Assembly (NCBI GenBank): GCA_027886175.1
Contig: JAJNNQ010000075.1
Span: 57,783,001-57,847,000, forward strand
From: Phylloscopus collybita
Lineage: Eukaryota > Chordata > Aves > Passeriformes > Phylloscopidae
Length of the DNA: 64,000 bases
Reading direction: 5' to 3'
A program made the translations under genes and the position numbers. Shown piece by piece: positions 47,268 to 60,047 of the stretch (the first letter of the stretch is position 1; every line of letters starts with the position of its first letter). Under the pieces are notes generated by a model. It was given only the letters and a program-made list of their open reading frames with translations, did no database searches and had not been told where the DNA came from.

Positions 47268-49331
47268 TAAACAAAATTTGAAAAAAACGAAAAAACTTGG
47301 CAAACGGAGTCAAAATAACCAAAAGTACTCAGGATCAAAAGAATGGCGGGCAAAATAGGAACACATGACAAAATTATTGCAAAAGTAAATCCTAAATTCG
47401 AGGCAGAAAGATCTACAAAGAGAGAGGAGAAGAAAGTGAAACAATGAAATATTGCAAAGAAGGAAAAAAAAACTCCGACAACAAGTAAAAACCATCCGAG
47501 TGAATGGGATGACAAGAAGTGCAGGGAAATGGACCGAAGCTTGCCACACGAATGCTCATTGAAATCGCAAGATTTCATTCCCTTTCCTGAAAGGAAAGTC
47601 TTCCTTTCAGGAAAGGGAATGAAATCTTGAAATCAGAGAACAAAGTCTCACAAACACTCTGGAAAGAAGATATGACCAATTAAACAAAATTTGAAAAAAA
47701 CGAAAAAACTTGGCAAACGGAGTCAAGACAACCACACGTGCCGTAATGAAAAGAATGGCGGGGAAAAGAGGCAAACATGACAAAATTATTGCAAAAGTAA
47801 ATCCTAAATTCGCGGCAGAAAGATCTACAAAGAGAGAGGAGAAGAAAGTGAAGCAATGAAATATTGCAAAGAAGGAAAAAAAACTCCGACAACAAGTAAA
47901 AACCATCCGAGTGAATGGGATGACAAGAAGTGCAAGGAAATGGACCGAAGCTTGCCACATGAATGCTCATTGAAATCGCAAGATTTCATTCCCTTTCCTG
48001 AAAGGAAAGTCTTCCTTTCAGGAAAGGGAATGAAATCTTGAAATCAGAGAACAAAGTCTCACAAACACTCTGGAAAGAAGATATGACCAATTAAACAAAA
48101 TTTGAAAAAAACGAAAAAAACTTGGCAAACGGAGTCAAGACAACCACACGTGCCGTAATGAAAAGAATGGAGGGGAAAAGAGGCAAACATGACAAAATTA
48201 TTGCAAAAGTAAATCCTAAATTCACGGCAGAAAGATCTACAAAGAGAGAGGAGAAGAAAGTGAAGCAATGAAATATTGCAAAGAAGGAAAAAAAAAACTC
48301 CGACAACAAGTAAAAACCATCCGAGTGAATGGGATGACAAGAAGTGCAGGGAAATGGACCGAAGCTTGCCACATGAATGCTCATTGAAATCGCAAGATTT
48401 CATTCTCTTTCCTGAAAGGAAAGTCTTCCTTTCAGGAAAGGGAATGAAATCTTGAAATCAGAGAATAAAGTCTCAGAAACACTCTGGAAAGAAGATATGA
48501 CCAATTAAACAAAATTTGAAAAAAACGAAAAAACTTGGCAAACGGACTCAAAATAACCAAAAGTACTCAGGATCAAAAGAATGGCGGGCAAAAGAGGAAC
48601 ACATGACAAAATTATTGCAAAAGTAAATCCTAAATTCGCGGCAGAAAGATCTACAAAGAGAGAGGAGAAGAAATTGAAGCAATGAAATATTGCAAAGAAG
48701 GAAAAAAAAACTCCGACAACAAGTAAAAACCATCCGAGTGAATGGGATGACAAGAAGTGCAGGGAAATGGACAGAAGCTTGCCACATGAATGCTCATTGA
48801 AATCGCAAGATTTCATTCCCTTTCCTGAAAGGAAAGTCTTCCTTTCAGGAAAGGGAATGAAATCTTGAAATCAGAGAACAAAGTCTCACAAACACTCTGG
48901 AAAGAAGATATGACCAATTAAACAAAATTTGAAAAAAACGAAAAAACTTGGCAAACGGAGTCAAGACAACCACACGTGCCGTAATGAAAAGAATGGCGGG
49001 GAAAAGAGGCAAACATGACAAAATTATTGCAAAAGTAAATCCTAAATTCACGGCAGAAAGATGTACAAAGAGAGAGGAGAAGAAAGTGAAGCAATGAAAT
49101 ATTGCAAAGAAGGAAAAAAAAAACTCCGACAACAAGTAAAAACCATCCGAGTGAATGGGATGACAAGAAGTGCAGGGAAATGGACCGAAGCTTGCCACAT
49201 GAATGCTCATTGAAATCGCAAGATTTCATTCCCTTTCCTGAAAGGAAAGTCTTCCTTTCAGGAAAGGGAATGAAATCTTGAAATCAGAGAACAAAGTCTC
49301 ACAAACACTCTGGAAAGAAGATATGACCAAT
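47268..49331 (+). repeat. Five mixed monomers within the heptamer
   Basis: B (gtgaaacaatg), A (gtgcaagg), A (ttcacggc, ggagggg near 48170, cattctc near 48405), B (cggactc, ttgaag, gacagaag, an unusual B/A combination), A (agatgtac near 49063, ttcacggc). The third ends in 'gagaataaag tctcagaaac' before a B monomer. Confidence 0.83.
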
Positions 49332-50157
49332 TAAACAAAATTTGAAAAAAACGAAAAAACTTGGCAAACGGAGTCAAAATAACCAAAAGTACTCAGGATC
49401 AAAAGAATGGCGGGCAAAAGAGGAACACATGACAAAATGATTGCAAAAGTAAATCCTAAATTCGCGGCAGAAAGATCTACAAAGAGAGAGGAGAGGAAAG
49501 TGAAGCAATGAAATATTGCAAAGAAGGAAAAAAAAAACTCCGACAACAAGTAAAAACCATCCGAGTGAATGGGATGACAAGAAGTGCAGGGAAATGGACC
49601 GAAGCTTGCCACACGAATGCTCATTGAAATCGCAAGATTTCATTCCCTTTCCTGAAAGGAAAGTCTTCCTTTCAGGAAAGGGAATGAAATCTTGAAATCA
49701 GAGAACAAAGTCTCACAAACACTCTGGAAAGAAGATATGACCAATTAAACAAAATTTGAAAAAAACGAAAAATCTTGGCAAACGGAGTCAAAATAACCAA
49801 AAGTACTCAGGATCAAAAGAATGGCGGGGAAAAGAGGCAAACATGACAAAATTATTGCAAAAGTAAATCCTAAATTCGCGGCAGAAAGATCTACAAAGAG
49901 AGAGGAGAAGAAAGTGAAGCAATGAAATATTGCAAAGAAGGAAAAAAAACTCCGACAACAAGTAAAAACCATCCGAGTGAATGGGATGACAAGAAGTGCA
50001 GGGAAATGGACCGAAGCTTGCCACATGAATGCTCATTGAAATCGCAAGATTTCATTCCCTTTCCTGAAAGGAAAGTCTTCCTTTCAGGAAAGGGAATGAA
50101 ATCTTGAAATCAGAGAACAAAGTCTCACAAACACTCTGGAAAGAAGATATGACCAAT
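49332..50157 (+). repeat. B plus B/A chimera pair, copy 2 of the heptamer HOR
   Basis: Repeats 46442-47267 without the ggcaaaaag change. The next monomers diverge: A gagggagg at 50158 here against B at 47268. Confidence 0.88.
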
Positions 50158-51806
50158 TAAACAAAATTTGAAAAAAACGAAAAAACTTGGCAAACGGAGT
50201 CAAGACAACCACACGTGCCGTAATGAAAAGAATGGCGGGGAAAAGAGGCAAACATGACAAAATTATTGCAAAAGTAAATCCTAAATTCGCGGCAGAAAGA
50301 TCTACAAAGAGGGAGGAGAAGAAAGTGAAGCAATGAAATATTGCAAAGAAGGAAAAAAAAACTCCGACAACAAGTAAAAACCATCCGAGTGAATGGGATG
50401 ACAAGAAGTGCAGGGAAATGGACCGAAGCTTGCCACATGAATGCTCATTGAAATCGCAAGATTTCATTCCCTTTCCTGAAAGGAAAGTCTTCCTTTCAGG
50501 AAAGGGAATGAAATCTTGAAATCAGAGAACAAAGTCTCACAAACACTCTGGAAAGAAGATATGACCAATTAAACAAAATTTGAAAAAAACGAAAAAACTT
50601 GGCAAACGGAGTCAAGACAACCACACGTGCCGTAATGAAAAGAATGGCGGGGAAAAGAGGCAAACATGACAAAATTATTGCAAAAGTAAATCCTAAATTC
50701 GCGGCAGAAAGATCTACAAAGAGAGAGGAGAAGAAAGTGAAGCAATGAAATATTGCAAAGAAGGAAAAAAAACTCCGACAACAAGTAAAAACCATCCGAG
50801 TGAATGGGATGACAAGAAGTGCAGGGAAATGGACCGAAGCTTGCCACATGAATGCTCATTGAAATCGCAAGATTTCATTCCCTTTCCTGAAAGGAAAGTC
50901 TTCCTTTCAGGAAAGGGAATGAAATCTTGAAATCAGAGAACAAAGTCTCACAAACACTCTGGAAAGAAGATATGACCAATTAAACAAAATTTGAAAAAAA
51001 CGAAAAATCTTGGCAAACGGAGTCAAAATAACCAAAAGTACTCAGGATCAAAAGAATGGCGGGCAAAATAGGAACACATGACAAAATTATTGCAAAAGTA
51101 AATCCTAAATTCGAGGCAGAAAGATCTACAAAGAGAGAGGAGAAGAAAGTGAAACAATGAAATATTGCAAAGAAGGAAAAAAAAACTCCGACAACAAGTA
51201 AAAACCATCCGAGTGAATGGGATGACAAGAAGTGCAGGGAAATGGACCGAAGCTTGCCACATGAATGCTCATTGAAATCGCAAGATTTCATTCCCTTTCC
51301 TGAAAGGAAAGTCTTCCTTTCAGGAAAGGGAATGAAATCTTGAAATCAGAGAACAAAGTCTCACAAACACTCTGGAAAGAAGATATGACCAATTAAACAA
51401 AATTTGAAAAAAACGAAAAATCTTGGCAAACGGAGTCAAAATAACCAAAAGTACTCAGGATCAAAAGAATGGCGGGCAAAATAGGAACACATGACAAAAT
51501 TATTGCAAAAGTAAATCCTAAATTCGAGGCAGAAAGATCTACAAAGAGAGAGGAGAAGAAAGTGAAACAATGAAATATTGCAAAGAAGGAAAAAAAAACT
51601 CCGACAACAAGTAAAAACCATCCGAGTGAATGGGATGACAAGAAGTGCAGGGAAATGGACCGAAGCTTGCCACATGAATGCTCATTGAAATCGCAAGATT
51701 TCATTCCCTTTCCTGAAAGGAAAGTCTTCCTTTCAGGAAAGGGAATGAAATCTTGAAATCAGAGAACAAAGTCTCACAAACACTCTGGAAAGAAGATATG
51801 ACCAAT
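50158..51806 (+). repeat. A, A, then two adjacent identical B monomers
   Basis: The B copies at 50981 and 51394 share tcttgg, gcaaaatagg, ttcgaggc and gtgaaacaatg, with no difference that I can see over ~413 bp. This is the clearest single-monomer tandem duplication in the window. Confidence 0.85.
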
Positions 51807-54693
51807 TAAACAAAATTTGAAAAAAACGAAAAAACTTGGCAAACGGAGTCAAGACAACCACACGTGCCGTAATGAAAAGAATGGCGGGGAAAAGAGGCAA
51901 ACATGACAAAATTATTGCAAAAGTAAATCCTAAATTCGCGGCAGAAATATCTACAAAGAGGGAGGAGAAGAAAGTGAAGCAATGAAATATTGCAAAGAAG
52001 GAAAAAAAAACTCCGACAACAAGTAAAAACCATCCGAGTGAATGGGATGACAAGAAGTGCAGGGAAATGGACCGAAGCTTGCCACATGAATGCTCATTGA
52101 AATCGCAAGATTTCATTCCCTTTCCTGAAAGGAAAGTCTTCCTTTCAGGAAAGGGAATGAAATCTTGAAATCAGAGAACAAAGTCTCACAAACACTCTGG
52201 AAAGAAGATATGACCAATTAAACAAAATTTGAAAAAAACGAAAAAACTTGGCAAACGGAGTCAAAATACCCAAAAGTACTCAGGATCAAAAGAATGGCGG
52301 GCAAAATAGGAACACATGACAAAATTATTGCAAAAGTGAATCCTAAATTCGAGGCAGAAAGATCTACAAAGAGAGAGGAGAAGAAAGTGAAGCAGTGAAA
52401 TATTGCAAAGAAGGAAAAAAAAACTCCGACAACAAGTAAAAACCATCCGAGTGAATGGGATGACAAGAAGTGCAGGGAAATGGACCGAAGCTTGCCACAT
52501 GAATGCTCATTGAAATCGCAAGATTTCATTCCCTTTCCTGAAAGGAAAGTCTTCCTTTCAGGAAAGGGAATGAAATCTTGAAATCAGAGAACAAAGTCTC
52601 ACAAACACTCTGGAAAGAAGATATGACCAATTAAACAAAATTTGAAAAAAACGAAAAAACTTGGCAAACGGAGTCAAAATAACCAAAAGTACTCAGGATC
52701 AAAAGAATGGCGGGGAAAATAGGAACACATGACAAAATTATTGCAAAAGTAAATCCTAAATTCGAGGCAGAAAGATCTACAAAGAGAGAGGAGAAGAAAG
52801 TGAAACAATGAAATATTGCAAAGAAGGAAAAAAAAACTCCGACAACAAGTAAAAACCATCCGAGTGAATGGGATGACAAGAAGTGCAGGGAAATGGACCG
52901 AAGCTTGCCACATGAATGCTCATTGAAATCGCAAGATTTCATTCCCTTTCCTGAAAGGAAAGTCTTCCTTTCAGGAAAGGGAATGAAATCTTGAAATCAG
53001 AGAACAAAGTCTCACAAACACTCTGGAAAGAAGATATGACCAATTAAACAAAATTTGAAAAAAACGAAAAAACTTGGCAAACGGAGTCAAGACAACCACA
53101 CGTGCCGTAATGAAAAGAATGGCGGGGAAAAGAGGCAAACATGACAAAATTATTGCAAAAGTAAATCCTAAATTCGCGGCAGAACGATCTACAAAGAGAG
53201 AGGAGAAGAAAGTGAAGCAATGAAATATTGCAAAGAAGGAAAAAAAACTCCGACAACAAGTAAAAACCATCCGAGTGAATGGGATGACAAGAAGTGCAGG
53301 GAAATGGACCGAAGCTTGCCACATGAATGCTCATTGAAATCGCAAGATTTCATTCCCTTTCCTGAAAGGAAAGTCTTCCTTTCAGGAAAGGGAATGAAAT
53401 CTTGAAATCAGAGAACAAAGTCTCACAAACACTCTGGAAAGAAGATATGACCAATTAAACAAAATTTGAAAAAAACGAAAAAACTTGGCAAACGGAGTCA
53501 AAATAACCAAAAGTACTCAGGATCAAAAGAATGGCGGGCAAAATAGGAACACATGACAAAATTATTGCAAAAGTAAATCCTAAATTCGCGGCAGAAAGAT
53601 CTACAAAGAGAGAGGAGAAGAAAGTGAAACAATGAAATATTGCAAAGAAGGAAAAAAAAACTCCGACAACAAGTAAAAACCATCCGAGTGAATGGGATGA
53701 CAAGAAGTGCAGGGAAATGGACCGAAGCTTGCCACAGGAATGCTCATTGAAATCGCAAGATTTCATTCCCTTTCCTGAAAGGAAAGTCTTCCTTTCAGGA
53801 AAGGGAATGAAATCTTGAAATCAGAGAACAAAGTCTCAGAAACACTCTGGAAAGAAGATATGACCAATTAAACAAAATTTGAAAAAAACGAAAAAACTTG
53901 GCAAACGGAGTCAAAATAACCAAAAGTACTCAGGATCAAAAGAATGGCGGGCAAAAGAGGAACACATGACAAAATGATTACAAAAGTAAATCCTAAATTC
54001 ACGGCAGAAAGATCTACAAAGAGAGAGGAGAGGAAAGTGAAACAATGAAATATTGCAAAGAAGGAAAAAAAAAACTCCGACAACAAGTAAAAACCATCCG
54101 AGTGAATGGGATGACAAGAAGTGCAGGGAAATGGACCGAAGCTTGCCACACGAATGCTCATTGAAATCGCAAGATTTCATTCCCTTTCCTGAAAGGAAAG
54201 TCTTCCTTTCAGGAAAGGGAATGAAATCTTGAAATCAGAGAACAAAGTCTCACAAACACTCTGGAAAGAAGATATGACCAATTAAACAAAATTTGAAAAA
54301 AACGAAAAAACTTGGCAAACGGAGTCAAGACAACCACACGTGCCGTAATGAAAAGAATGGCGGGGAAAAGAGGCAAACATGACAAAATTATTGCAAAAGT
54401 AAATCCTAAATTCGCGGCAGAAAGATCTACAAAGAGAGAGGAGAAGAAAGTGAAGCAATGAAATATTGCAAAGAAGGAAAAAAAACTCCGACAACAAGTA
54501 AAAACCATCCGAGTGAATGGGATGACAAGAAGTGCAGGGAAATGGACCGAAGCTTGCCACATGAATGCTCATTGAAATCGCAAGATTTCATTCCCTTTCC
54601 TGAAAGGAAAGTCTTCCTTTCAGGAAAGGGAATGAAATCTTGAAATCAGAGAACAAAGTCTCACAAACACTCTGGAAAGAAGATATGACCAAT
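51807..54693 (+). repeat. Seven-monomer part of a 20-monomer HOR (8241 bp), copy 1
   Basis: A (gaaatatc, gagggagg); B (aaatacccaaaag, gtgaatcc, gcagtg); B (gcggggaaaatagg); A (gaacgatc); B (cacagg, ending tctcagaaac); B (gattacaaaag); A. All seven recur at 60048-62934 at a constant offset of 8241 bp. The one difference I found is ttcacggc here (near 53999) against ttcgcggc in copy 2. Confidence 0.93.
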
Positions 54694-57600
54694 TAAACAA
54701 AATTTGAAAAAAACGAAAAATCTTGGCAAACGGAGTCAAAATAACCAAAAGTACTCAGGATCAAAAGAATGGCGGGGAAAAGAGGCAAACATGACAAAAT
54801 TATTGCAAAAGTAAATCCTAAATTCGCGGCAGAAAGATCTACAAAGAGAGAGGAGAAGAAAGTGAAGCAATGAAATATTGCAAAGAAGGAAAAAAAACTC
54901 CGACAACAAGTAAAAACCATCCGAGTGAATGGGATGACAAGAAGTGCAGGGAAATGGACCGAAGCTTGCCACATGAATGCTCATTGAAATCGCAAGATTT
55001 CATTCCCTTTCCTGAAAGGAAAGTCTTCCTTTCAGGAAAGGGAATGAAATCTTGAAATCAGAGAACAAAGTCTCACAAACACTCTGGAAAGAAGATATGA
55101 CCAATTAAACAAAATTTGAAAAAAACGAAAAAACTTGGCAAACGGAGTCAAGACAACCACACGTGCCGTAATGAAAAGAATGGCGGGCAAAAGAGGCAAA
55201 CATGACAAAATTATTGCAAAAGTAAATCCTAAATTCGCGGCAGAAAGATCTACAAAGAGAGAGGAGAAGAAAGTGAAGCAATGAAATATTGCAAAGAAGG
55301 AAAAAAAACTCCGACAACAAGTAAAAACCATCCGAGTGAATGGGATGACAAGAAGTGCAGGGAAATGGACCGAAGCTTGCCACATGAATGCTCATTGAAA
55401 TCGCAAGATTTCATTCCCTTTCCTGAAAGGAAAGTCTTCCTTTCAGGAAAGGGAATGAAATCTTGAAATCAGAGAACAAAGTCTCACAAACACTCTGGAA
55501 AGAAGATATGACCAATTAAACAAAATTTGAAAAAAACGAAAAAACTTGGCAAACGGAGTCAAGACAACCACACGTGCCGTAATGAAAAGAATGGCGGGGA
55601 AAAAAGGCAAACATGACAAAATTATTGCTAAAGTAAATCCTAAATTCGCGGCAGAACGATCTACAAAGAGAGAGGAGAAGAAAGTGAAGCAATGAAATAT
55701 TGCAAAGAAGGAAAAAAAACTCCGACAACAAGTAAAAACCATCCGAGTGAATGGGATGACAAGAAGTGCAGGGAAATGGACCGAAGCTTGCCACATGAAT
55801 GCTCATTGAAATCGCAAGATTTCATTCCCTTTCCTGAAAGGAAAGTCTTCCTTTCAGGAAAGGGAATGAAATCTTGAAATCAGAGAACAAAGTCTCACAA
55901 ACACTCTGGAAAGAAGATATGACCAATTAAACAAAATTTGAAAAAAACGAAAAAACTTGGCAAACGGAGTCAAAATAACCAAAAGTACTCAGGATCAAAA
56001 GAATGGCGGGCAAAATAGGAACACATGACAAAATTATTGCAAAAGTAAATCCTAAATTCGAGGCAGAAAGATCTACAAAGAGAGAGGAGAAGAAAGTGAA
56101 ACAATGAAATATTGCAAAGAAGGAAAAAAAAACTCCGACAACAAGTAAAAACCATCCGAGTGAATGGGATGACAAGAAGTGCAGGGAAATGGACCGAAGC
56201 TTGCCACATGAATGCTCATTGAAATCGCAAGATTTCATTCCCTTTCCTGAAAGGAAAGTCTTCCTTTCAGGAAAGGGAATGAAATCTTGAAATCAGAGAA
56301 CAAAGTCTCACAAACACTCTGGAAAGAAGATATGACCAATTAAACAAAATTTGAAAAAAACGAAAAATCTTGGCAAACGGAGTCAAGACAACCACACGTG
56401 CCGTAATGAAAAGAATGGCGGGGAAAAGAGGCAAACATGACAAAATTATTGCAAAAGTAAATCCTAAATTCGCGGCAGAAAGATCTACAAAGAGGGAGGA
56501 GAAGAAAGTGAAGCAATGAAATATTGCAAAGAAGGAAAAAAAACTCCGACAACAAGTAAAAACCATCCGAGTGAATGGGATGACAAGAAGTGCAGGGAAA
56601 TGGACCGAAGCTTGCCACATGAATGCTCATTGAAATCGCAAGATTTCATTCCCTTTCCTGAAAGGAAAGTCTTCCTTTCAGGAAAGGGAATGAAATCTTG
56701 AAATCAGAGAACAAAGTCTCACAAACACTCTGGAAAGAAGATATGACCAATTAAACAAAATTTGAAAAAAACGAAAAATCTTGGCAAACGGAGTCAAAAT
56801 AACCAAAAGTACTCAGGATCAAAAGAATGGCGGGGAAAAGAGGCAAACATGACAAAATTATTGCAAAAGTAAATCCTAAATTCGCGGCAGAAAGATCTAC
56901 AAAGAGAGAGGAGAAGAAAGTGAAGCAATGAAATATTGCAAAGAAGGAAAAAAAACTCCGACAACAAGTAAAAACCATCCGAGTGAATGGGATGACAAGA
57001 AGTGCACGGAAATGGACCGAAGCTTGCCACATGAATGCTCATTGAAATCGCAAGATTTCATTCCCTTTCCTGAAAGGAAAGTCTTCCTTTCAGGAAAGGG
57101 AATGAAATCTTGAAATCAGAGAACAAAGTCTCACAAACACTCTGGAAAGAAGATATGACCAATTAAACAAAATTTGAAAAAAACGAAAAAACTTGGCAAA
57201 CGGAGTCAAAATAACCAAAAGTACTCAGGATCAGAAATATGGCGGGCAAAAGAGGCAAACATGACAAAATTATTGCTAAAGTAAATCCTAAATTCGCGGC
57301 AGAACGATCTACAAAGAGAGAGGAGAAGAAAGTGAAACAATGAAATATTGCAAAGAAGGAAAAAAAAAACTCCGACAACAAGTAAAAAAAATACGAGTGA
57401 ATGGGATGACAAGAAGTGCAGGGAAATGGACCGAAGCTTGCCACATGAATGCTCATTGAAATCGCAAGATTTCATTCCCTTTCCTGAAAGGAAAGTCTTC
57501 CTTTCAGGAAAGGGAATGAAATCTTGAAATCAGAGAACAAAGTCTCACAAACACTCTGGAAAGAAGATATGACCAATTAAACAAAATTTGAAAAAAACGA

Positions 57601-60047
57601 AAAAACTTGGCAAACGGAGTCAAAATAACCAAAAGTACTCAGGATCAAAAGAATGGCGGGCAAAATAGGAACACATGACAAAATTATTGCAAAAGTAAAT
57701 CCTAAATTCGAGGCAGAAAGATCTACAAAGAGAGAGGAGAAGAAAGTGAAACAATGAAATATTGCAAAGAAGGAAAAAAAAACTCCGACAACAAGTAAAA
57801 ACCATCCGAGTGAATGGGATGACAAGAAGTGCAGGGAAATGGACCGAAGCTTGCCACATGAATGCTCATTGAAATCGCAAGATTTCATTCCCTTTCCTGA
57901 AAGGAAAGTCTTTCTTTCAGGAAAGGGAATGAAATCTTGAAATCAGAGAACAAAGTCTCACAAACACTCTGGAAAGAAGATATGACCAATTAAACAAAAT
58001 TTGAAAAAAACGAAAAAACTTGGCAAACGGAGTCAAGACAACCACACGTGCCGTAATGAAAAGAATGGCGGGGAAAAGAGGCAAACATGACAAAATTATT
58101 GCAAAAGTAAATCCTAAATTCGCGGCAGAAAGATCTACAAAGAGGGAGGAGAAGAAAGTGAAGCAATGAAATATTGCAAAGAAGGAAAAAAAAACTCCGA
58201 CAACAAGTAAAAACCATCCGAGTGAATGGGATGACAAGAAGTGCAGGGAAATGGACCGAAGCTTGCCACATGAATGCTCATTGAAATCGCAAGATTTCAT
58301 TCCCTTTCCTGAAAGGAAAGTCTTCCTTTCAGGAAAGGGAATGAAATCTTGAAATCAGAGAACAAAGTCTCACAAACACTCTGGAAAGAAGATATGACCA
58401 ATTAAACAAAATTTGAAAAAAACGAAAAATCTTGGCAAACGGAGTCAAGACAACCACACGTGCCGTAATGAAAAGAATGGCGGGAAAAGAGGCAAACATG
58501 ACAAAATTATTGCAAAAGTAAATCCTAAATTCGCGGCAGAAAGATCTACAAAGAGAGAGGAGAAGAAAGTGAAGCAATGAAATATTGCAAAGAAGGAAAA
58601 AAAACTCCGACAACAAGTAAAAACCATCCGAGTGAATGGGATGACAAGAAGTGCAGGGAAATGGACCGAAGCTTACCACATGAATGCTCATTGAAATCGC
58701 AAGATTTCATTCCCTTTCCTGAAAGGAAAGTCTTCCTTTCAGGAAAGGGAATGAAATCTTGAAATCAGAGAACAAAGTCTCACAAACACTCTGGAAAGAA
58801 GATATGACCAATTAAACAAAATTTGAAAAAAACGAAAAAACTTGGCAAACGGAGTCAAGACAACCACACGTGCCGTAATGAAAAGAATGGCGGGGAAAAG
58901 AGGCAAACATGACAAAATTATTGCAAAAGTAAATCCTAAATTCGCGGCAGAAAGATCTACAAAGAGAGAGGAGAAGAAAGTGAAGCAATGAAATATTGCA
59001 AAGAAGGAAAAAAAACTCCGACAACAAGTAAAAACCATCCGAGTGAATGGGATGACAAGAAGTGCAGGGAAATGGACCGAAGCTTGCCACATGAATGCTC
59101 ATTGAAATCGCAAGATTTCATTCCCTTTCCTGAAAGGAAAGTCTTCCTTTCAGGAAAGGGAATGAAATCTTGAAATCAGAGAACAAAGTCTCACAAACAC
59201 TCTGGAAAGAAGATATGACCAATTAAACAAAATTTGAAAAAAACGAAAAAACTTGGCAAACGGAGTCAAAATAACCAAAAGTACTCAGGATCAAAAGAAT
59301 GGCGGGCAAAATAGGAACACATGACAAAATTATTGCAAAAGTAAATCCTAAATTCGAGGCAGAAAGATCTACAAAGAGAGAGGAGAAGAAAGTGAAACAA
59401 TGAAATATTGCAAAGAAGGAAAAAAAAACTCCGACAACAAGTAAAAACCATCCGAGTGAATGGGATGACAAGAAGTGCCGGGAAATGGACCGAAGCTTGC
59501 CACATGAATGCTCATTGAAATCGCAAGATTTCATTCCCTTTCCTGAAAGGAAAGTCTTCCTTTCAGGAAAGGGAATGAAATCTTGAAATCAGAGAACAAA
59601 GTCTCACAAACACTCTGGAAAGAAGATATGACCAATTAAACAAAATTTGAAAAAAACGAAAAAACTTGGCAAACGGAGTCAAGACAACCACACGTGCCGT
59701 AATGAAAAGAATGGCGGGGAAAAGAGGCAAACATGACAAAATTATTGCTAAAGTAAATCCTAAATTCGCGGCAGAAAGATCTACAAAGAGAGAGGAGAAG
59801 AAAGTGAAGCAATGAAATATTGCAAAGAAGGAAAAAAAACTCCGACAACAAGTAAAAACCATCCGAGTGAATGGGATGACAAGAAGTGCAGGGAAATGGA
59901 CCGAAGCTTGCCACATGAATGCTCATTGAAATCGCAAGATTTCATTCCCTTTCCTGAAAGGAAAGTCTTCCTTTCAGGAAAGGGAATGAAATCTTGAAAT
60001 CAGAGAACAAAGTCTCACAAACACTCTGGAAAGAAGATATGACCAAT
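54694..60047 (+). repeat. Remaining 13 monomers of the 20-monomer HOR
   Basis: Contains chimeric B copies at 54694 and 56752, A copies with gcgggcaaaagaggc (55106) and gctaaag/gaacgatc (55517), B copies with gtgaaac (55928, 57578, 59224), and the most divergent monomer in the window (57164). Monomers 55106, 55517 and 55928 recur at 62935, 63346 and 63757 at an offset of 7829 bp, because the 54694 monomer has no counterpart in the second copy. Confidence 0.88.
57164..57577 (+). repeat. Most divergent monomer, mosaic B/A
   Basis: The cassette begins as B but reads 'gatcagaaatatggcggg' and ends as A (gaggcaaac). It has gctaaag, gaacgatc, gtgaaac, 10 A in the homopolymer and 'gtaaaaaaaatacgag' for 'gtaaaaaccatccgag'. 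Several of these are shared with different neighbours (55517, 55928), so part is mosaic origin and part is private mutation. Confidence 0.85.
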
